DNA of 64,000 nucleotides from Streptomyces sp. NBC_00287 (GTDB lineage Bacteria > Actinomycetota > Actinomycetes > Streptomycetales > Streptomycetaceae): assembly GCF_036173105.1 (NCBI RefSeq), contig NZ_CP108053.1, positions 5,766,001 through 5,830,000 on the forward strand, read 5' to 3'. Below are positions 1 to 8,750 of the stretch, in pieces; position 1 is the stretch's first letter; every line of letters begins with the position of its first letter. The notes under the pieces are model-generated. The model did not search any database. It was given only the letters and a program-made list of their open reading frames with translations, and was not told where the DNA came from. The position numbers and the translations under genes are program-made.

Positions 1-1130
1 TCCTCGCGGACGTAGGTGCCGGGCTTCGGGGCGTGGATCATCATGCCGTTGCCGATGTAGATGCCTACGTGGGTGACGTCGTCGTAGAAGAAGACGAGGT
101 CGCCGGGCTGGGCGCTGGAGACGGGGACCGTGGTGCCGGCGTTGACCTGGTCGTAGGTGGTGCGGGGGAGGGAGATGCCGGCGGCGTTCCAGGCGCCCTG
201 GGTGAGGCCGGAGCAGTCGTAGGAGTCGGGTCCTGTGGCACCCCAGACGTACGGCTTGCCGATCTGCGCGCGGGCGAACGCGAGCGCCTTCTCGGCCTTC
301 GCGGCGTAGGAGGAGTCCGTTGTGGACTCGGATGCGCTGCTGCCCGAAGTCGAAGAGTCGGAAGAGCTGCTCTCCTGCTGCTGTGCCGCCGCCTCCGCGG
401 CCTCCTGGCGGCGCTGCTCCTCCTCCGCCTGCTGCTCGGCCAGCTCGGCCGCCTTGCGCGCGGCCTCCTCCTGGCGCTTGCGCTCGATCTCGGCGAGCCG
501 CGCCTTCTCTTCCGCCGTCAGCTCGGAGAGCAGCTCCCGCGCGTCGGCGAGCTTCTTCTGGACCGTGGTCTTGGCGGTCTTCAGATCGGTCTGCGACTCA
601 TTGAGCGTCTGGAGGCTCTCGGTGGCCTCCTTGCGCTTCTTCATCGTCGCCGACTGCTGCGTGACGTAGTCGTCGACCGCTTCCTTCTGACGGCCGGTCA
701 TCCGGCTCATCAGCTGGCTCTGGTCGAAGTAGTCCTGCGGGGTGTCGGCGAGCAGGAACGTCGCGGTGTCGGGGGCGGCGGCGCCGGTCCGGTACTGCGC
801 GGCGGCGAAGGAACCAAGTTCCTCCCGCGCGTCGTTGAGCTTCTGGGTGCGCTTGGCGACGTCGTCGAGGAGGGTGTCGACCTGCTTGCGCTGCTTGGCG
901 GTCTTCTCCTTGGCGGCGTTGTACTTCTCGGTCGCCGTCTCCGCCTGGCGGTAGAGGTCGTCGACCTTCTTCTCGACCTCTTCGAGGCTGGGCTTGTCGT
1001 CCGTGGACGGGGTGGCGTTGGCCGTCTGGGACAGCAGGGCCACGGAGGTGAGCGCGGCCGTGGCCAGGGCGGGGGTCCGTATGCCTGCTACGCGCGTACC
1101 CGCGGGACGCGACTTGCGGTGCGACGCCAA
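1..1130 (-). CDS. NlpC/P60 (C40) peptidoglycan hydrolase, 3' end outside window
   Basis: Secreted cell-wall endopeptidase, partial: about 376 residues are visible and the gene runs off the left edge. An N-terminal signal peptide (basic residues, then an Ala/Leu-rich core ending near AlaAsnAla) is followed by a long charged coiled coil (about residues 40-220), a Ser-rich linker and an NlpC/P60 domain. The catalytic Cys is residue 306 in YDCSGL and the His is residue 354 in THVGIYIG. The family cleaves gamma-D-Glu-diamino acid bonds in peptidoglycan. The start is TTG at 1130, because GGAAGGAG (1140-1147) lies 9 bp upstream and no better start is in frame. It is preceded by a c-di-AMP riboswitch, which fits known control of Streptomyces wall hydrolases. 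A hydrolase role is well supported; the exact substrate is inferred from the family. Confidence 0.93.
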   Translation of the reverse strand, partial: MASHRKSRPAGTRVAGIRTPALATAALTSVALLSQTANATPSTDDKPSLEEVEKKVDDLYRQAETATEKYNAAKEKTAKQRKQVDTLLDDVAKRTQKLNDAREELGSFAAAQYRTGAAAPDTATFLLADTPQDYFDQSQLMSRMTGRQKEAVDDYVTQQSATMKKRKEATESLQTLNESQTDLKTAKTTVQKKLADARELLSELTAEEKARLAEIERKRQEEAARKAAELAEQQAEEEQRRQEAAEAAAQQQESSSSDSSTSGSSASESTTDSSYAAKAEKALAFARAQIGKPYVWGATGPDSYDCSGLTQGAWNAAGISLPRTTYDQVNAGTTVPVSSAQPGDLVFFYDDVTHVGIYIGNGMMIHAPKPGTYVRE

Positions 1131-1151
1131 GGGAGGCGACTCCTTCCAATG

Positions 1152-1294
1152 GTCCGCCTACCGAGTTAGCTGTCGGGTTCGGGCGGGTGGTTAGGAAGGG
1201 TTGCCCTACGACCCTTTTCCCGTAAGGGAGTCGGGTCGATTCACCCCAATGTCGGTGGGTCCCCGGCTCCGGCTGCCGTGGGCGGGCAGCGGAC
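1152..1294 (-). ncRNA. Cyclic di-AMP riboswitch (ydaO/yuaA class)
   Basis: On the minus strand the leader of the NlpC/P60 gene carries the conserved blocks of the ydaO class in order: GGGGACCC, GGGGTGAATC, GTAGGG, CTTCC, and then CCCGACAGCTAAC followed by GTAGGCG. The outer helix is GTCCGC (1294-1289) paired with GCGGAC (1157-1152). The Shine-Dalgarno of the gene begins only 5 bp after the closing helix. In Streptomyces this class is known to turn off wall-hydrolase and rpfA transcripts when c-di-AMP is high. The block match is seen directly; the off-switch behaviour is established for the class. Confidence 0.93.
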
Positions 1295-1577
1295 TCGGCG
1301 GAGGCCGCGCGGCCCGGCGAGGTTCGCCGGTGGGGGTCGTACGGCCTGTCCGGCACGGTAGCCAACTGGTGTGGCCCCTGTGAAGGTTGATGGGTGATAT
1401 GCCCGATACATTTTCGTGACCTTAGGTCAGGGCGTCGCTGGGCGTGGTCAATCCGGACGGATCTGCGCCGACTTGTACGTATTTTCTCCGGAGTGACATC
1501 GTCCGCCCGCTTCCGGGCGCTAGCTTCCAGCCAGCCGTGGTCGTGTGAGCCGCGGTGGGTGAGTAGGGGGTACGGGC
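1295..1577. other. Divergent promoter region (hydrolase riboswitch / ScyD-like gene)
   Basis: This 283-bp stretch separates the riboswitch from the ScyD/ScyE-like gene. It has several AT-richer patches that could be promoters: TAGCTT at about 1521-1526 toward the plus-strand gene, and a segment around 1395-1425 toward the riboswitch. No open reading frame here has convincing codon use and no other RNA structure was recognised. Confidence 0.4.
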
Positions 1578-2654
1578 ATGAGGAAGCGCACATCACTCGT
1601 CGTCGCCACAGGCGTCGCGCTAGCCGCCACCGCGGGCATCGCGCCCGCCGGGGCGAGCGGGGGAGGGGAAAGCCGCCCGGTCGTCCGCGTGATCGCGAGC
1701 GGACTCGACAATCCACGCCAGCTCTCGTACGACCAGGGGCGGCTGTATGTCGCCGAGGCCGGCCGGGGCGGCAAGAAGTGCATCGGACAGGGGCCCGAGG
1801 GGGAGACCTGCGTCGGTCTCACCTCCGCCATCACCAAGATCTACTGGGACGGGGGCGCGTGGAAGCATCACAGGGTGGTGAAGGGGCTGCCCTCGGGCGC
1901 CGCCCCGGACGGCGGCTTCGCCACCGGCGTCGACGGTGTCTCCGCCCTGTACGGAGAGGTCTGGGCCGTGGAGACCTTCGTCCCGCCGGAGGCCGGGGTG
2001 CCCACGACGCCGCCCTGGAACACTCTCGGCAAGCTGCTGCGCGTCAACCACGGCAAGGCGAAGATCGCCGCCGACGTGTCCGCCGTAGAGCTGAAGTACA
2101 ACCCGCACAAGGCCAACCTGGAATCCAACCCGTACGCCGTCCTCGCGCTGCCGGACGGTCGGAAGATCGTCGCGGACGCGGCCGGGAACGACCTGGTTGA
2201 GATCTCGAAGTCCGGCAAGGCCCGCCCCTTCACCGTCTTCCCGGACCACAACGGGCGCGAGTCCGTCCCCACGTCCCTGGCGCTCGGCCACGACGGCAAG
2301 CTCTACGTCGGCGAGCTGAACGGCCTCACCGAGAAGCCCACCGCGCGCGTGTGGCGCGTCGACCCCTGGACCGGCAAGATCCTCGGCTGGAAGTCCGGCT
2401 TCGGCCCGATCAGCGGCCTCGCCGTCAACGGCAGCGGCGACCTGTACGTCAGCCAGCTCTTCAACGGCGTTGTGACCAAGGTCTCCGGCGGCAAGCGGAC
2501 GAACGTGAAGGTCCCGTTCCCGGCGGGCGTGACCGTCGACCCGTACGACGGAAAGGTCTATGTCTCGGCCTGGTCGGTCGCGGACCGTGACGGCACGGTC
2601 ATGGAGGGCAAGAAGACACCCGGCGGCCAGGTCTGGAAGATCCTCGGCTTCTGA
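1578..2654 (+). CDS. ScyD/ScyE-like secreted beta-propeller protein
   Basis: 358-residue exported protein. Residues 1-27 form a signal peptide (basic start, Ala-rich core, cleavage around AGASG). The rest is a run of strand-rich repeats typical of the ScyD/ScyE and NHL-like propeller family, for example VIASGLDNPRQLSYDQGRLYVAE near 36-58 (family signature GLxxPRGL) and later GLAVNGSGDLYVS and DGKLYVGEL. In cyanobacteria ScyD/E belong to scytonemin gene clusters, but actinobacterial homologues have no assigned function. No enzymatic residues can be named. The ATG at 1578 is preceded by GTAGGGGG. It lies between the riboswitch-controlled hydrolase and pcrA and is probably transcribed alone. Confidence 0.8.
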   Translation: MRKRTSLVVATGVALAATAGIAPAGASGGGESRPVVRVIASGLDNPRQLSYDQGRLYVAEAGRGGKKCIGQGPEGETCVGLTSAITKIYWDGGAWKHHRVVKGLPSGAAPDGGFATGVDGVSALYGEVWAVETFVPPEAGVPTTPPWNTLGKLLRVNHGKAKIAADVSAVELKYNPHKANLESNPYAVLALPDGRKIVADAAGNDLVEISKSGKARPFTVFPDHNGRESVPTSLALGHDGKLYVGELNGLTEKPTARVWRVDPWTGKILGWKSGFGPISGLAVNGSGDLYVSQLFNGVVTKVSGGKRTNVKVPFPAGVTVDPYDGKVYVSAWSVADRDGTVMEGKKTPGGQVWKILGF

Positions 2655-2685
2655 ATCGGGGGATGTTCCCAAGGGCGGCGGCGGG

Positions 2686-2708
2686 GTGTCAGTGGGGAGC
2701 CCTAGACT
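2686..2708 (+). promoter_or_regulatory. RecA-independent DNA-damage promoter (PafBC type) of pcrA, one mismatch
   Basis: GTGTCAGTG (2686-2694), exactly 8 bp, then TAGACT (2703-2708) matches the mycobacterial RecA-NDp consensus TTGTCRGTG-N8-TANNNT with one mismatch at the first base. The -10 box ends 9 bp before the pcrA ATG, so the transcript should have almost no leader. A DNA-repair helicase is a sensible member of this regulon. Confidence 0.65.
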
Positions 2709-2717
2709 CGGAGAGCG

Positions 2718-5195
2718 ATGAGCAGCCTCTTTGACGACAGCTTCCTGGCGGACCTCCAGACCCCTCGTGGGCACGAGGAAGAAGCCCCGCCGCCGCCCGA
2801 GGACGAGCACGCCCCGGAGCCGGTTCCGGACGATCTGTTCGGTGGGAAGTTCGACGTGCCGCCGGACCGGGACGCCTACTACCGGGACGGCGCCCCGCGC
2901 CCGGCCATCGACGCGGCCGCGCTGATCGAGGGGCTGAACGAGAACCAGCGCGCGGCCGTCGTGCACTCCGACACCCCGTTGCTCATCGTGGCCGGCGCCG
3001 GCTCCGGCAAGACGCGCGTGCTCACGCACCGCATCGCCTATCTGCTCGCCGAGCGGAATGTGCACCCCGGGCAGATCCTCGCGATCACCTTCACCAACAA
3101 GGCCGCGGGCGAGATGAAGGAGCGCGTCGAGCAGCTCGTCGGCCCGCGCGCGAACGCGATGTGGGTGATGACCTTCCACAGCGCCTGCGTGCGGATCCTC
3201 AGGCGCGAGTCGAAGAAGCTCGGCTTCACCTCGTCCTTCTCGATCTACGACGCCGCCGACTCCAAGCGCCTGATGGCCCTGGTCTGCCGTGACCTGGACC
3301 TCGACCCCAAGCGCTTCCCGCCCAAGTCCTTCAGCGCCAAGATCTCCAACCTCAAGAACGAGCTGATCGACGAGGAGGACTTCGCCGCTCAAGCCACCGA
3401 CGGCTTCGAGAAGACCCTCGCCCAGGCGTACGCGATGTACCAGTCCCGCCTGCGCGAGGCGAACGCGCTGGACTTCGACGACCTGATCATGACGACGGTC
3501 AATCTGCTGCGCGCCTTCCCGGATGTCTCCGAGCACTACCGCCGCCGCTTCCGGCATGTCCTCGTCGACGAGTACCAAGACACCAACCACGCCCAGTACG
3601 CCCTCGTGCGGGAGCTGGTGGGCACTTCCGAGCACCCCGTGGACGTACCGCCCAGCGAGTACGACCTCCCGCCCGCCGAGCTCTGCGTCGTCGGTGACGC
3701 CGATCAGTCGATCTACGCCTTCCGCGGCGCGACCATCCGCAACATCCTCCAGTTCGAGGAGGACTACCCGGACGCGACGACGATCCTGCTGGAGCAGAAC
3801 TACCGCTCCACCCAGACGATCCTCACCGCCGCCAACGCCGTCATCGAGCGCAACGAGTCCCGCCGCCCCAAGAACCTGTGGACCAACGCGGGCGCGGGCG
3901 CGCGCATCACCGGCTATGTCGCCGACACCGAGCACGACGAGGCGCAGTTCGTTGCCGACGAGATAGACCGCCTCACGGACGCGGGCGACGCGAAGGCCGG
4001 CGATGTCGCCGTCTTCTACCGCACCAACGCTCAGTCCCGAGTCTTCGAAGAGGTCTTCATCCGCGTCGGCCTGCCCTACAAGGTCGTCGGCGGCGTCCGC
4101 TTCTACGAGCGCAAGGAGGTCCGGGACGTCCTGGCCTACCTGCGCGTGCTGGCCAACCCGGAGGACTCCGTCCCCCTGCGGCGCATCCTCAACGTCCCCA
4201 AGCGGGGCATCGGCGACCGCGCCGAGGCGATGATCGACGCCCTCTCCCAGCGCGAGAAGATCAGCTTCCCGCAGGCCCTCAAACGCGTCGACGAGGCGTA
4301 CGGCATGGCCGCGCGCTCCACCAACGCCGTCAAGCGGTTCAACGCGCTGATGGAGGAGCTCCGCACGATCGTGGAGTCCGGCGCGGGACCCGCGACCGTC
4401 CTCGAGGCCGTCCTCGAACGCACCGGCTATCTCGCCGAGTTGCAGGCCTCCACCGACCCGCAGGACGAGACCCGGATCGAGAACCTCCAGGAACTCGCCG
4501 CCGTGGCCCTTGAGTTCGAGCAGGAGTCGGAGGAAGCCCCGGCAGGGCTGGCCGCCTTCCTGGAGCGGGTCGCGCTGGTCGCCGACTCCGACCAGATCCC
4601 CGACGAGGACGAGGACGGCTCGGGCGTCATCACCCTGATGACCCTGCACACCGCCAAGGGGCTGGAGTTCCCGGTCGTCTTCCTGACCGGCATGGAGGAC
4701 GGCGTCTTCCCGCACATGCGCGCCCTCGGCCAGACCAAGGAGCTGGAGGAGGAACGGCGGCTCGCCTACGTCGGCATCACACGCGCGCGTGAACGGCTGT
4801 ATCTGACGCGCTCGTCGATGCGCAGCGCGTGGGGGCAGCCGTCGTACAACCCGCCCTCCCGCTTCCTGGAGGAGATCCCCGCGCAGCACGTCGACTGGAA
4901 GCGCACCGGCGCAACCTCACCGGTGTCCTCCGGTCCCGCGTCCGGTGTGGCGGCCTCGCTGTCGTCGTCCCGTTCGCGCTCCTCGGCGTCCGGCGCGTCC
5001 GGCTTCGCCACCCGGCGGACCTCCGAGAAGCCGGTCGTCTCGCTCGCGGTCGGGGACCGGGTGACGCACGACCAGTTCGGGCTCGGCACCGTGATGGCGG
5101 TCAAGGGCACGGGCGCCAACGCCGAGGCGACGATCGACTTCGGCGACAAGCCGAAGCGGCTGCTGCTGCGGTACGCGCCGGTGGAGAAGCTGTAG
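2718..5195 (+). CDS. pcrA: ATP-dependent DNA helicase PcrA/UvrD
   Basis: 825-residue superfamily 1A 3'-5' helicase that acts in nucleotide-excision and recombinational repair and in removing stalled complexes. Motifs in order: Q motif LNENQRAAV (about 73-81), Walker A AGAGSGKT (92-99), motif Ia TFTNKAA, motif II DEYQDTN, motif III GDADQSIYAFRGA, motif IV QNYRST, motif V TLHTAKGLEF, motif VI YVGITRARERL. The acidic Pro-rich N-terminus (1-60) is typical of actinobacterial PcrA. The C-terminus (about 775-825) is the Tudor-like module VGDRVTHDQFGLGTVM that binds RNA polymerase in PcrA/UvrD proteins. Start ATG 2718 follows CGGAGAG. A DNA-damage-type promoter lies directly upstream. Confidence 0.97.
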   Translation: MSSLFDDSFLADLQTPRGHEEEAPPPPEDEHAPEPVPDDLFGGKFDVPPDRDAYYRDGAPRPAIDAAALIEGLNENQRAAVVHSDTPLLIVAGAGSGKTRVLTHRIAYLLAERNVHPGQILAITFTNKAAGEMKERVEQLVGPRANAMWVMTFHSACVRILRRESKKLGFTSSFSIYDAADSKRLMALVCRDLDLDPKRFPPKSFSAKISNLKNELIDEEDFAAQATDGFEKTLAQAYAMYQSRLREANALDFDDLIMTTVNLLRAFPDVSEHYRRRFRHVLVDEYQDTNHAQYALVRELVGTSEHPVDVPPSEYDLPPAELCVVGDADQSIYAFRGATIRNILQFEEDYPDATTILLEQNYRSTQTILTAANAVIERNESRRPKNLWTNAGAGARITGYVADTEHDEAQFVADEIDRLTDAGDAKAGDVAVFYRTNAQSRVFEEVFIRVGLPYKVVGGVRFYERKEVRDVLAYLRVLANPEDSVPLRRILNVPKRGIGDRAEAMIDALSQREKISFPQALKRVDEAYGMAARSTNAVKRFNALMEELRTIVESGAGPATVLEAVLERTGYLAELQASTDPQDETRIENLQELAAVALEFEQESEEAPAGLAAFLERVALVADSDQIPDEDEDGSGVITLMTLHTAKGLEFPVVFLTGMEDGVFPHMRALGQTKELEEERRLAYVGITRARERLYLTRSSMRSAWGQPSYNPPSRFLEEIPAQHVDWKRTGATSPVSSGPASGVAASLSSSRSRSSASGASGFATRRTSEKPVVSLAVGDRVTHDQFGLGTVMAVKGTGANAEATIDFGDKPKRLLLRYAPVEKL

Positions 5196-5219
5196 CCCCG
5201 AGGGGAGTTGAGGGGGGAG

Positions 5220-6650
5220 CTACGAGGGGTCGAGGCCGTGGCTGCGCAGCCAGGCCAGCGGGTCGATGGCCGACCCCCCGCCCGGGCGGACCTCGAAGTG
5301 CAGGTGCGGACCGGTCGAGTTGCCGGAGTTTCCGGAGAACGCGATCGGGTCGCCGGCCTTCACCGTCGTACCGGAGGCGACCTGGTACGTGGAGAGGTGG
5401 CAGTACCACGTCTCCGTGCCGTCCATCGCGGTCACGATCATCATGTTGCCGTAGGCGCTGTTCCACTGCGTGCGCACAGTGCCGTCGGTCGCGGCCAGCA
5501 CCGGAGTGCCGTAGGACACCGGGAAGTCGATGCCGGTGTGCACGGACATCCAGTTGATGCCGGCCTGGCCGTAGTAGGCGCTGAGCCCGTGCTGCGCGAC
5601 CGGCAGGGCGAACTTCGGGCGCAGCCGCTCCTTGCGGGCCGCTTCCTCGGCCGCCTTCTTCCGCTCGGCCTCCTGCTCGGCCTTGAGGTCGATGCGCTCC
5701 TGCGTCCGGCTGGCCCGGTCGGCGAAATCGTCGGCACCGGCCGAGAGGCTCTCCAGCTGGGTGTCCAGCTTGTTGTTGGCCGTCGACGGCTTGACCGCCT
5801 GCGCGTCCGACGCGGTCGTCGAGGTGTCCTTGTCGTCGGTCGTCAGCGTGCCGACGGAGGCGGCGGCGATCCCCGCCACACCCATGACACACGCCGACGG
5901 CACGGCGACGGTCAGCAGTGCGGAGCGCTTGGCGGGGGCCTTGCGGCGGGACCGGGACGCGGTGCGGGCGGCGGTGCGGGAGCCCGGGGCCGGGACGGGG
6001 GCGGCCGCCGGGGTGGCCTCCTCCTCGTCGTCGAGGAGGGGGGCTACGGCGTGAAGTTCGCCGGTGTCGCCGGTGGCGGCCGACTCGGCTTCGCCGGAGA
6101 GGGGTTCCTCGTACTCCTGGGCCCCGGTGGTGGCGCCGTCGGAATTCCACTGCGTGGCGTCGTAGGCGCCGGTGTCGAAGGTCTGCGTGCCCCATTCCCA
6201 GTGCTGGGTCTGGTCGGCGGGACCGGCAGGCTGGTCGGGCTGGAGCCAAGCGCCCGCATCCCACTGTCCGCTGGCCTCGGGGCTGGTGGACTGCGGTGGA
6301 ACGCTGGACAGTTGCTGGTACTCGGCCGACCAGGCGGTCGTCTCGTACGCGCCGGTGTCGTAGGAGGCGTGGTGCTGGGCCGCGTACGCGTCGTAATTCA
6401 GGGTCTGTTGGCCGGTGGACCACTGACCCGAGTCGTACGAGCCGGTGTTCTCGCCCGGCATCGAGCCGAACAGCGGGTCGGTGTCGAAGGTCCCGGTGGT
6501 CTGCTGGAAACCGGTGGCGTCGTAGTGACCGTACGTGGTGAAGTCGCCGTACTGGGCTTCCTGGGTGCCGTACGACGCGTAGTGCGCCGAGTCGGCTTCG
6601 GAAGCCGGAGCCGGGGTGGTCATGGTCCCCGACGGGTGACGGTCGTTCAC
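5220..6650 (-). CDS. M23 family metallopeptidase, membrane anchored
   Basis: 476 residues with an unusual layout. A long Tyr/Gln/Asp/Thr-rich disordered N-terminus (about 1-205) is followed by a basic patch, a single transmembrane helix (about 243-266), a charged coiled coil (about 300-345) and a C-terminal LytM/M23 domain. Zinc ligands are visible as H371 and D375 in HTGID and as H451 in HLHFE, with H449 also catalytic. The enzyme should cleave peptidoglycan cross-bridges outside the membrane. The GTG start at 6650 was chosen because an upstream in-frame extension has no ribosome site; ATG at 6623 is the alternative. It converges with pcrA, 24 bp apart. Confidence 0.88.
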   Translation of the reverse strand: MNDRHPSGTMTTPAPASEADSAHYASYGTQEAQYGDFTTYGHYDATGFQQTTGTFDTDPLFGSMPGENTGSYDSGQWSTGQQTLNYDAYAAQHHASYDTGAYETTAWSAEYQQLSSVPPQSTSPEASGQWDAGAWLQPDQPAGPADQTQHWEWGTQTFDTGAYDATQWNSDGATTGAQEYEEPLSGEAESAATGDTGELHAVAPLLDDEEEATPAAAPVPAPGSRTAARTASRSRRKAPAKRSALLTVAVPSACVMGVAGIAAASVGTLTTDDKDTSTTASDAQAVKPSTANNKLDTQLESLSAGADDFADRASRTQERIDLKAEQEAERKKAAEEAARKERLRPKFALPVAQHGLSAYYGQAGINWMSVHTGIDFPVSYGTPVLAATDGTVRTQWNSAYGNMMIVTAMDGTETWYCHLSTYQVASGTTVKAGDPIAFSGNSGNSTGPHLHFEVRPGGGSAIDPLAWLRSHGLDPS

Positions 6651-6848
6651 CAACTTCTCTTTCGCCTCGACAACAGGGGCTGCCAGAGCAGTGCGGCGAC
6701 TGTACCCGGCGGTACGCGGGCACGACAATCTTCGGCAGGTTTCGCGCTTCCAGGAAACGGGCATTCGGCCGTGTTTCGGGGGACTGTGGGCGCGAAGTTG
6801 GCCTTGTGTTCGAAGAGCGTTCGAGGCTTCAGTCGGTTCGGGGAAGGC

Positions 6849-7709
6849 TCACGCCACTGTCAGACCGCCGGCGCGGGAGGCTTCGGCTCCGGTCCGCTCG
6901 GTGTCGAGGGCCTGCCGTATCCCCGCCGCCACGGCAGGGTGCACAGGCAGGGCGAGATGTCCGACCCCGCTCACCCGCACGTTCTGCGCCAGCAGATCGG
7001 GGTGGTCTATGCAGGCCGTCTCCAGCGGGTCCATCAGGTGGTCGAGGTCGCTCCAGAAACTGACGAAGTGCGTACGGCAGCCGGGCGCGGGCAGCGTCAG
7101 CTCCTCCAACACCGGCGAGCCGGGGCGCATCTGCCGGACGATGGGGTGCGCGTTCGCCAACGGCACCACGCGGGTGCCGGAGTGCGGGGTGCCGAGGGTG
7201 ACCAGCGTGCGGACGCGGAGGTCGCCGCCGAGCCGCTGCACGTAGTAGCGGGCGATGAGCCCGCCGAGGCTGTGCCCGACGACATCCACCTGCTTGCTGC
7301 CCGTACGCGCGCAGATCTCCTCGATGTGCCGGCCGAGCAGCTCGGCCGCCGTACGGATGTCGCAGGTCAGTGGCGAGTAGTTGAGCGACTCGATCTGGTG
7401 CCTGCCGTGCTGGGCGAGGCTGCGGCGCAGCAGCACGAAGACCGAGCGGTTGTCGATGAAGCCGTGCAGCAGCACCACCGGGGGCTTCGCCTCGGTCGGC
7501 AGATGAGGCGTGTCCGGGGAGCCCTGTGGGGGGAGCGGGGTCCTGCGCTCCTGGGTGATTCCGGAGGGATAGAGGAGGAGGTGTCCGGCGAGGATCGCGA
7601 TCTCGAGGGCGGTGGCCTTCAACAGCGCCATGGACAGTCCGGCCAGTCGGCTCGGGAGGAGCCGCTGACAGAGCGGAATAAAGGGCAGCACTGCCTTGGT
7701 GACCTTCAT
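6849..7709 (-). CDS. Alpha/beta hydrolase, triacylglycerol lipase/esterase-like
   Basis: 286-residue serine hydrolase. It has an oxyanion-hole segment LLHGF (80-84), the nucleophile elbow GHSLGG with Ser147, a likely acid in the Asp221-Asp227 segment, and the catalytic His251 in GVGHLAL. The hydrophobic N-terminus (about 21-48) is more like a membrane anchor or uncleaved signal than a cytosolic start. It resembles the lipase class 2/EstA group acting on acyl esters; the natural substrate cannot be read from sequence. A strong Shine-Dalgarno (GGAGG) precedes ATG 7709. It faces icmB across a long divergent intergenic region. Confidence 0.87.
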   Translation of the reverse strand: MKVTKAVLPFIPLCQRLLPSRLAGLSMALLKATALEIAILAGHLLLYPSGITQERRTPLPPQGSPDTPHLPTEAKPPVVLLHGFIDNRSVFVLLRRSLAQHGRHQIESLNYSPLTCDIRTAAELLGRHIEEICARTGSKQVDVVGHSLGGLIARYYVQRLGGDLRVRTLVTLGTPHSGTRVVPLANAHPIVRQMRPGSPVLEELTLPAPGCRTHFVSFWSDLDHLMDPLETACIDHPDLLAQNVRVSGVGHLALPVHPAVAAGIRQALDTERTGAEASRAGGLTVA

Positions 7710-8281
7710 GGCCGACCTCCTGTCGGCACACCCGAGGACGCCTCTGTCCCCCGTGTGCCCTCATGGGAAGTCGCGTCGAGGCCGGCCGACGGTGCGCGAA
7801 CGGGCGGCGCGGGGTGGGAGCGGCTTGTGGCGTGCGTGACGCCGATGACGTGACGAGGCTCTCTGCCGGTGTGGCTACGAGGCTCCCCGCTGTCGTGCCT
7901 TACCTGCCCTACGTGCTCTTCGTGCCCTCGCCGACGCGCCGCACCACCACGCCGCGCGGCCTGCGGCGCGGTGGTGCGGCGACCTCGTTGCGGCTCCCTG
8001 TGCGCGTGTTCCGGCTGTGGCCCGACGGCCGCCTCTGTCTGCGGTCCGTGAGCCGCAGAGGATCGGAACGGTGCGCGGCGAACGTGTCCCACCGTGTGAT
8101 TTCCCCCTCGGTCTCCACCGTGAAACTGCGGGTTGCGGGATGCTGGCGATAACGTTCGTTCACTTCCCCGGGCAGTGTGGCGCGGGGCGTCCGTGCCACG
8201 GCGTGTGCGGCGTGTACGGCGCGAGTGATGTGTGCGGTACTTGACGGTACGGATGGATGTAGTCGCTTCATGGAGGCAGTG
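7710..8281. other. 572-bp divergent intergenic region
   Basis: No frame across this stretch shows a plausible start, ribosome site and codon pattern together, so I see no protein gene. It must hold the promoters for the lipase (minus) and icmB (plus). The one striking element is a long near-perfect hairpin at 7937-7981. A structured leader or a small RNA is possible because the gap is unusually long for this genome. Confidence 0.5.
7937..7981. repeat. Long inverted repeat (19-bp stem, 7-nt loop)
   Basis: The arm CGCCGCACCACCACGCCGC (7937-7955) pairs with 7963-7981 with one A-C mismatch around a 7-nt loop. No T-run follows on either strand. It sits in the divergent lipase/icmB gap, where neither neighbour needs a terminator, so it may end an unannotated transcript or fold in a leader RNA. 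Confidence 0.6.
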
Positions 8282-8698
<417 letters not shown>

Positions 8699-8721
8699 CC
8701 CGTATCCGCCCAGCCCAGCAG

Positions 8722-8750
8722 CGGCCCAGGTCAGCCATTGACCTGGGCCG
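8722..8750. terminator. Bidirectional terminator hairpin between icmB and DUF5691 gene
   Basis: CGGCCCAGGTCA (8722-8733) and TGACCTGGGCCG (8739-8750) form a perfect 12-bp stem with a 5-nt loop. It lies 3' of the convergent icmB and DUF5691 genes and covers the DUF5691 stop codon. There is no clear T-run, as is common in Streptomyces. Confidence 0.7.

Noticed and set aside
1620..4889. 1089-residue minus-strand open frame opposite the ScyD-like gene and pcrA
   Set aside because: It is the antisense shadow of a G/C-third-position gene; it has no ribosome site and no recognisable domain.
7763..8152. 129-residue plus-strand frame in the lipase/icmB gap
   Set aside because: No ribosome site, Arg/Cys-rich shadow-like composition; the hairpin in it is a better explanation.
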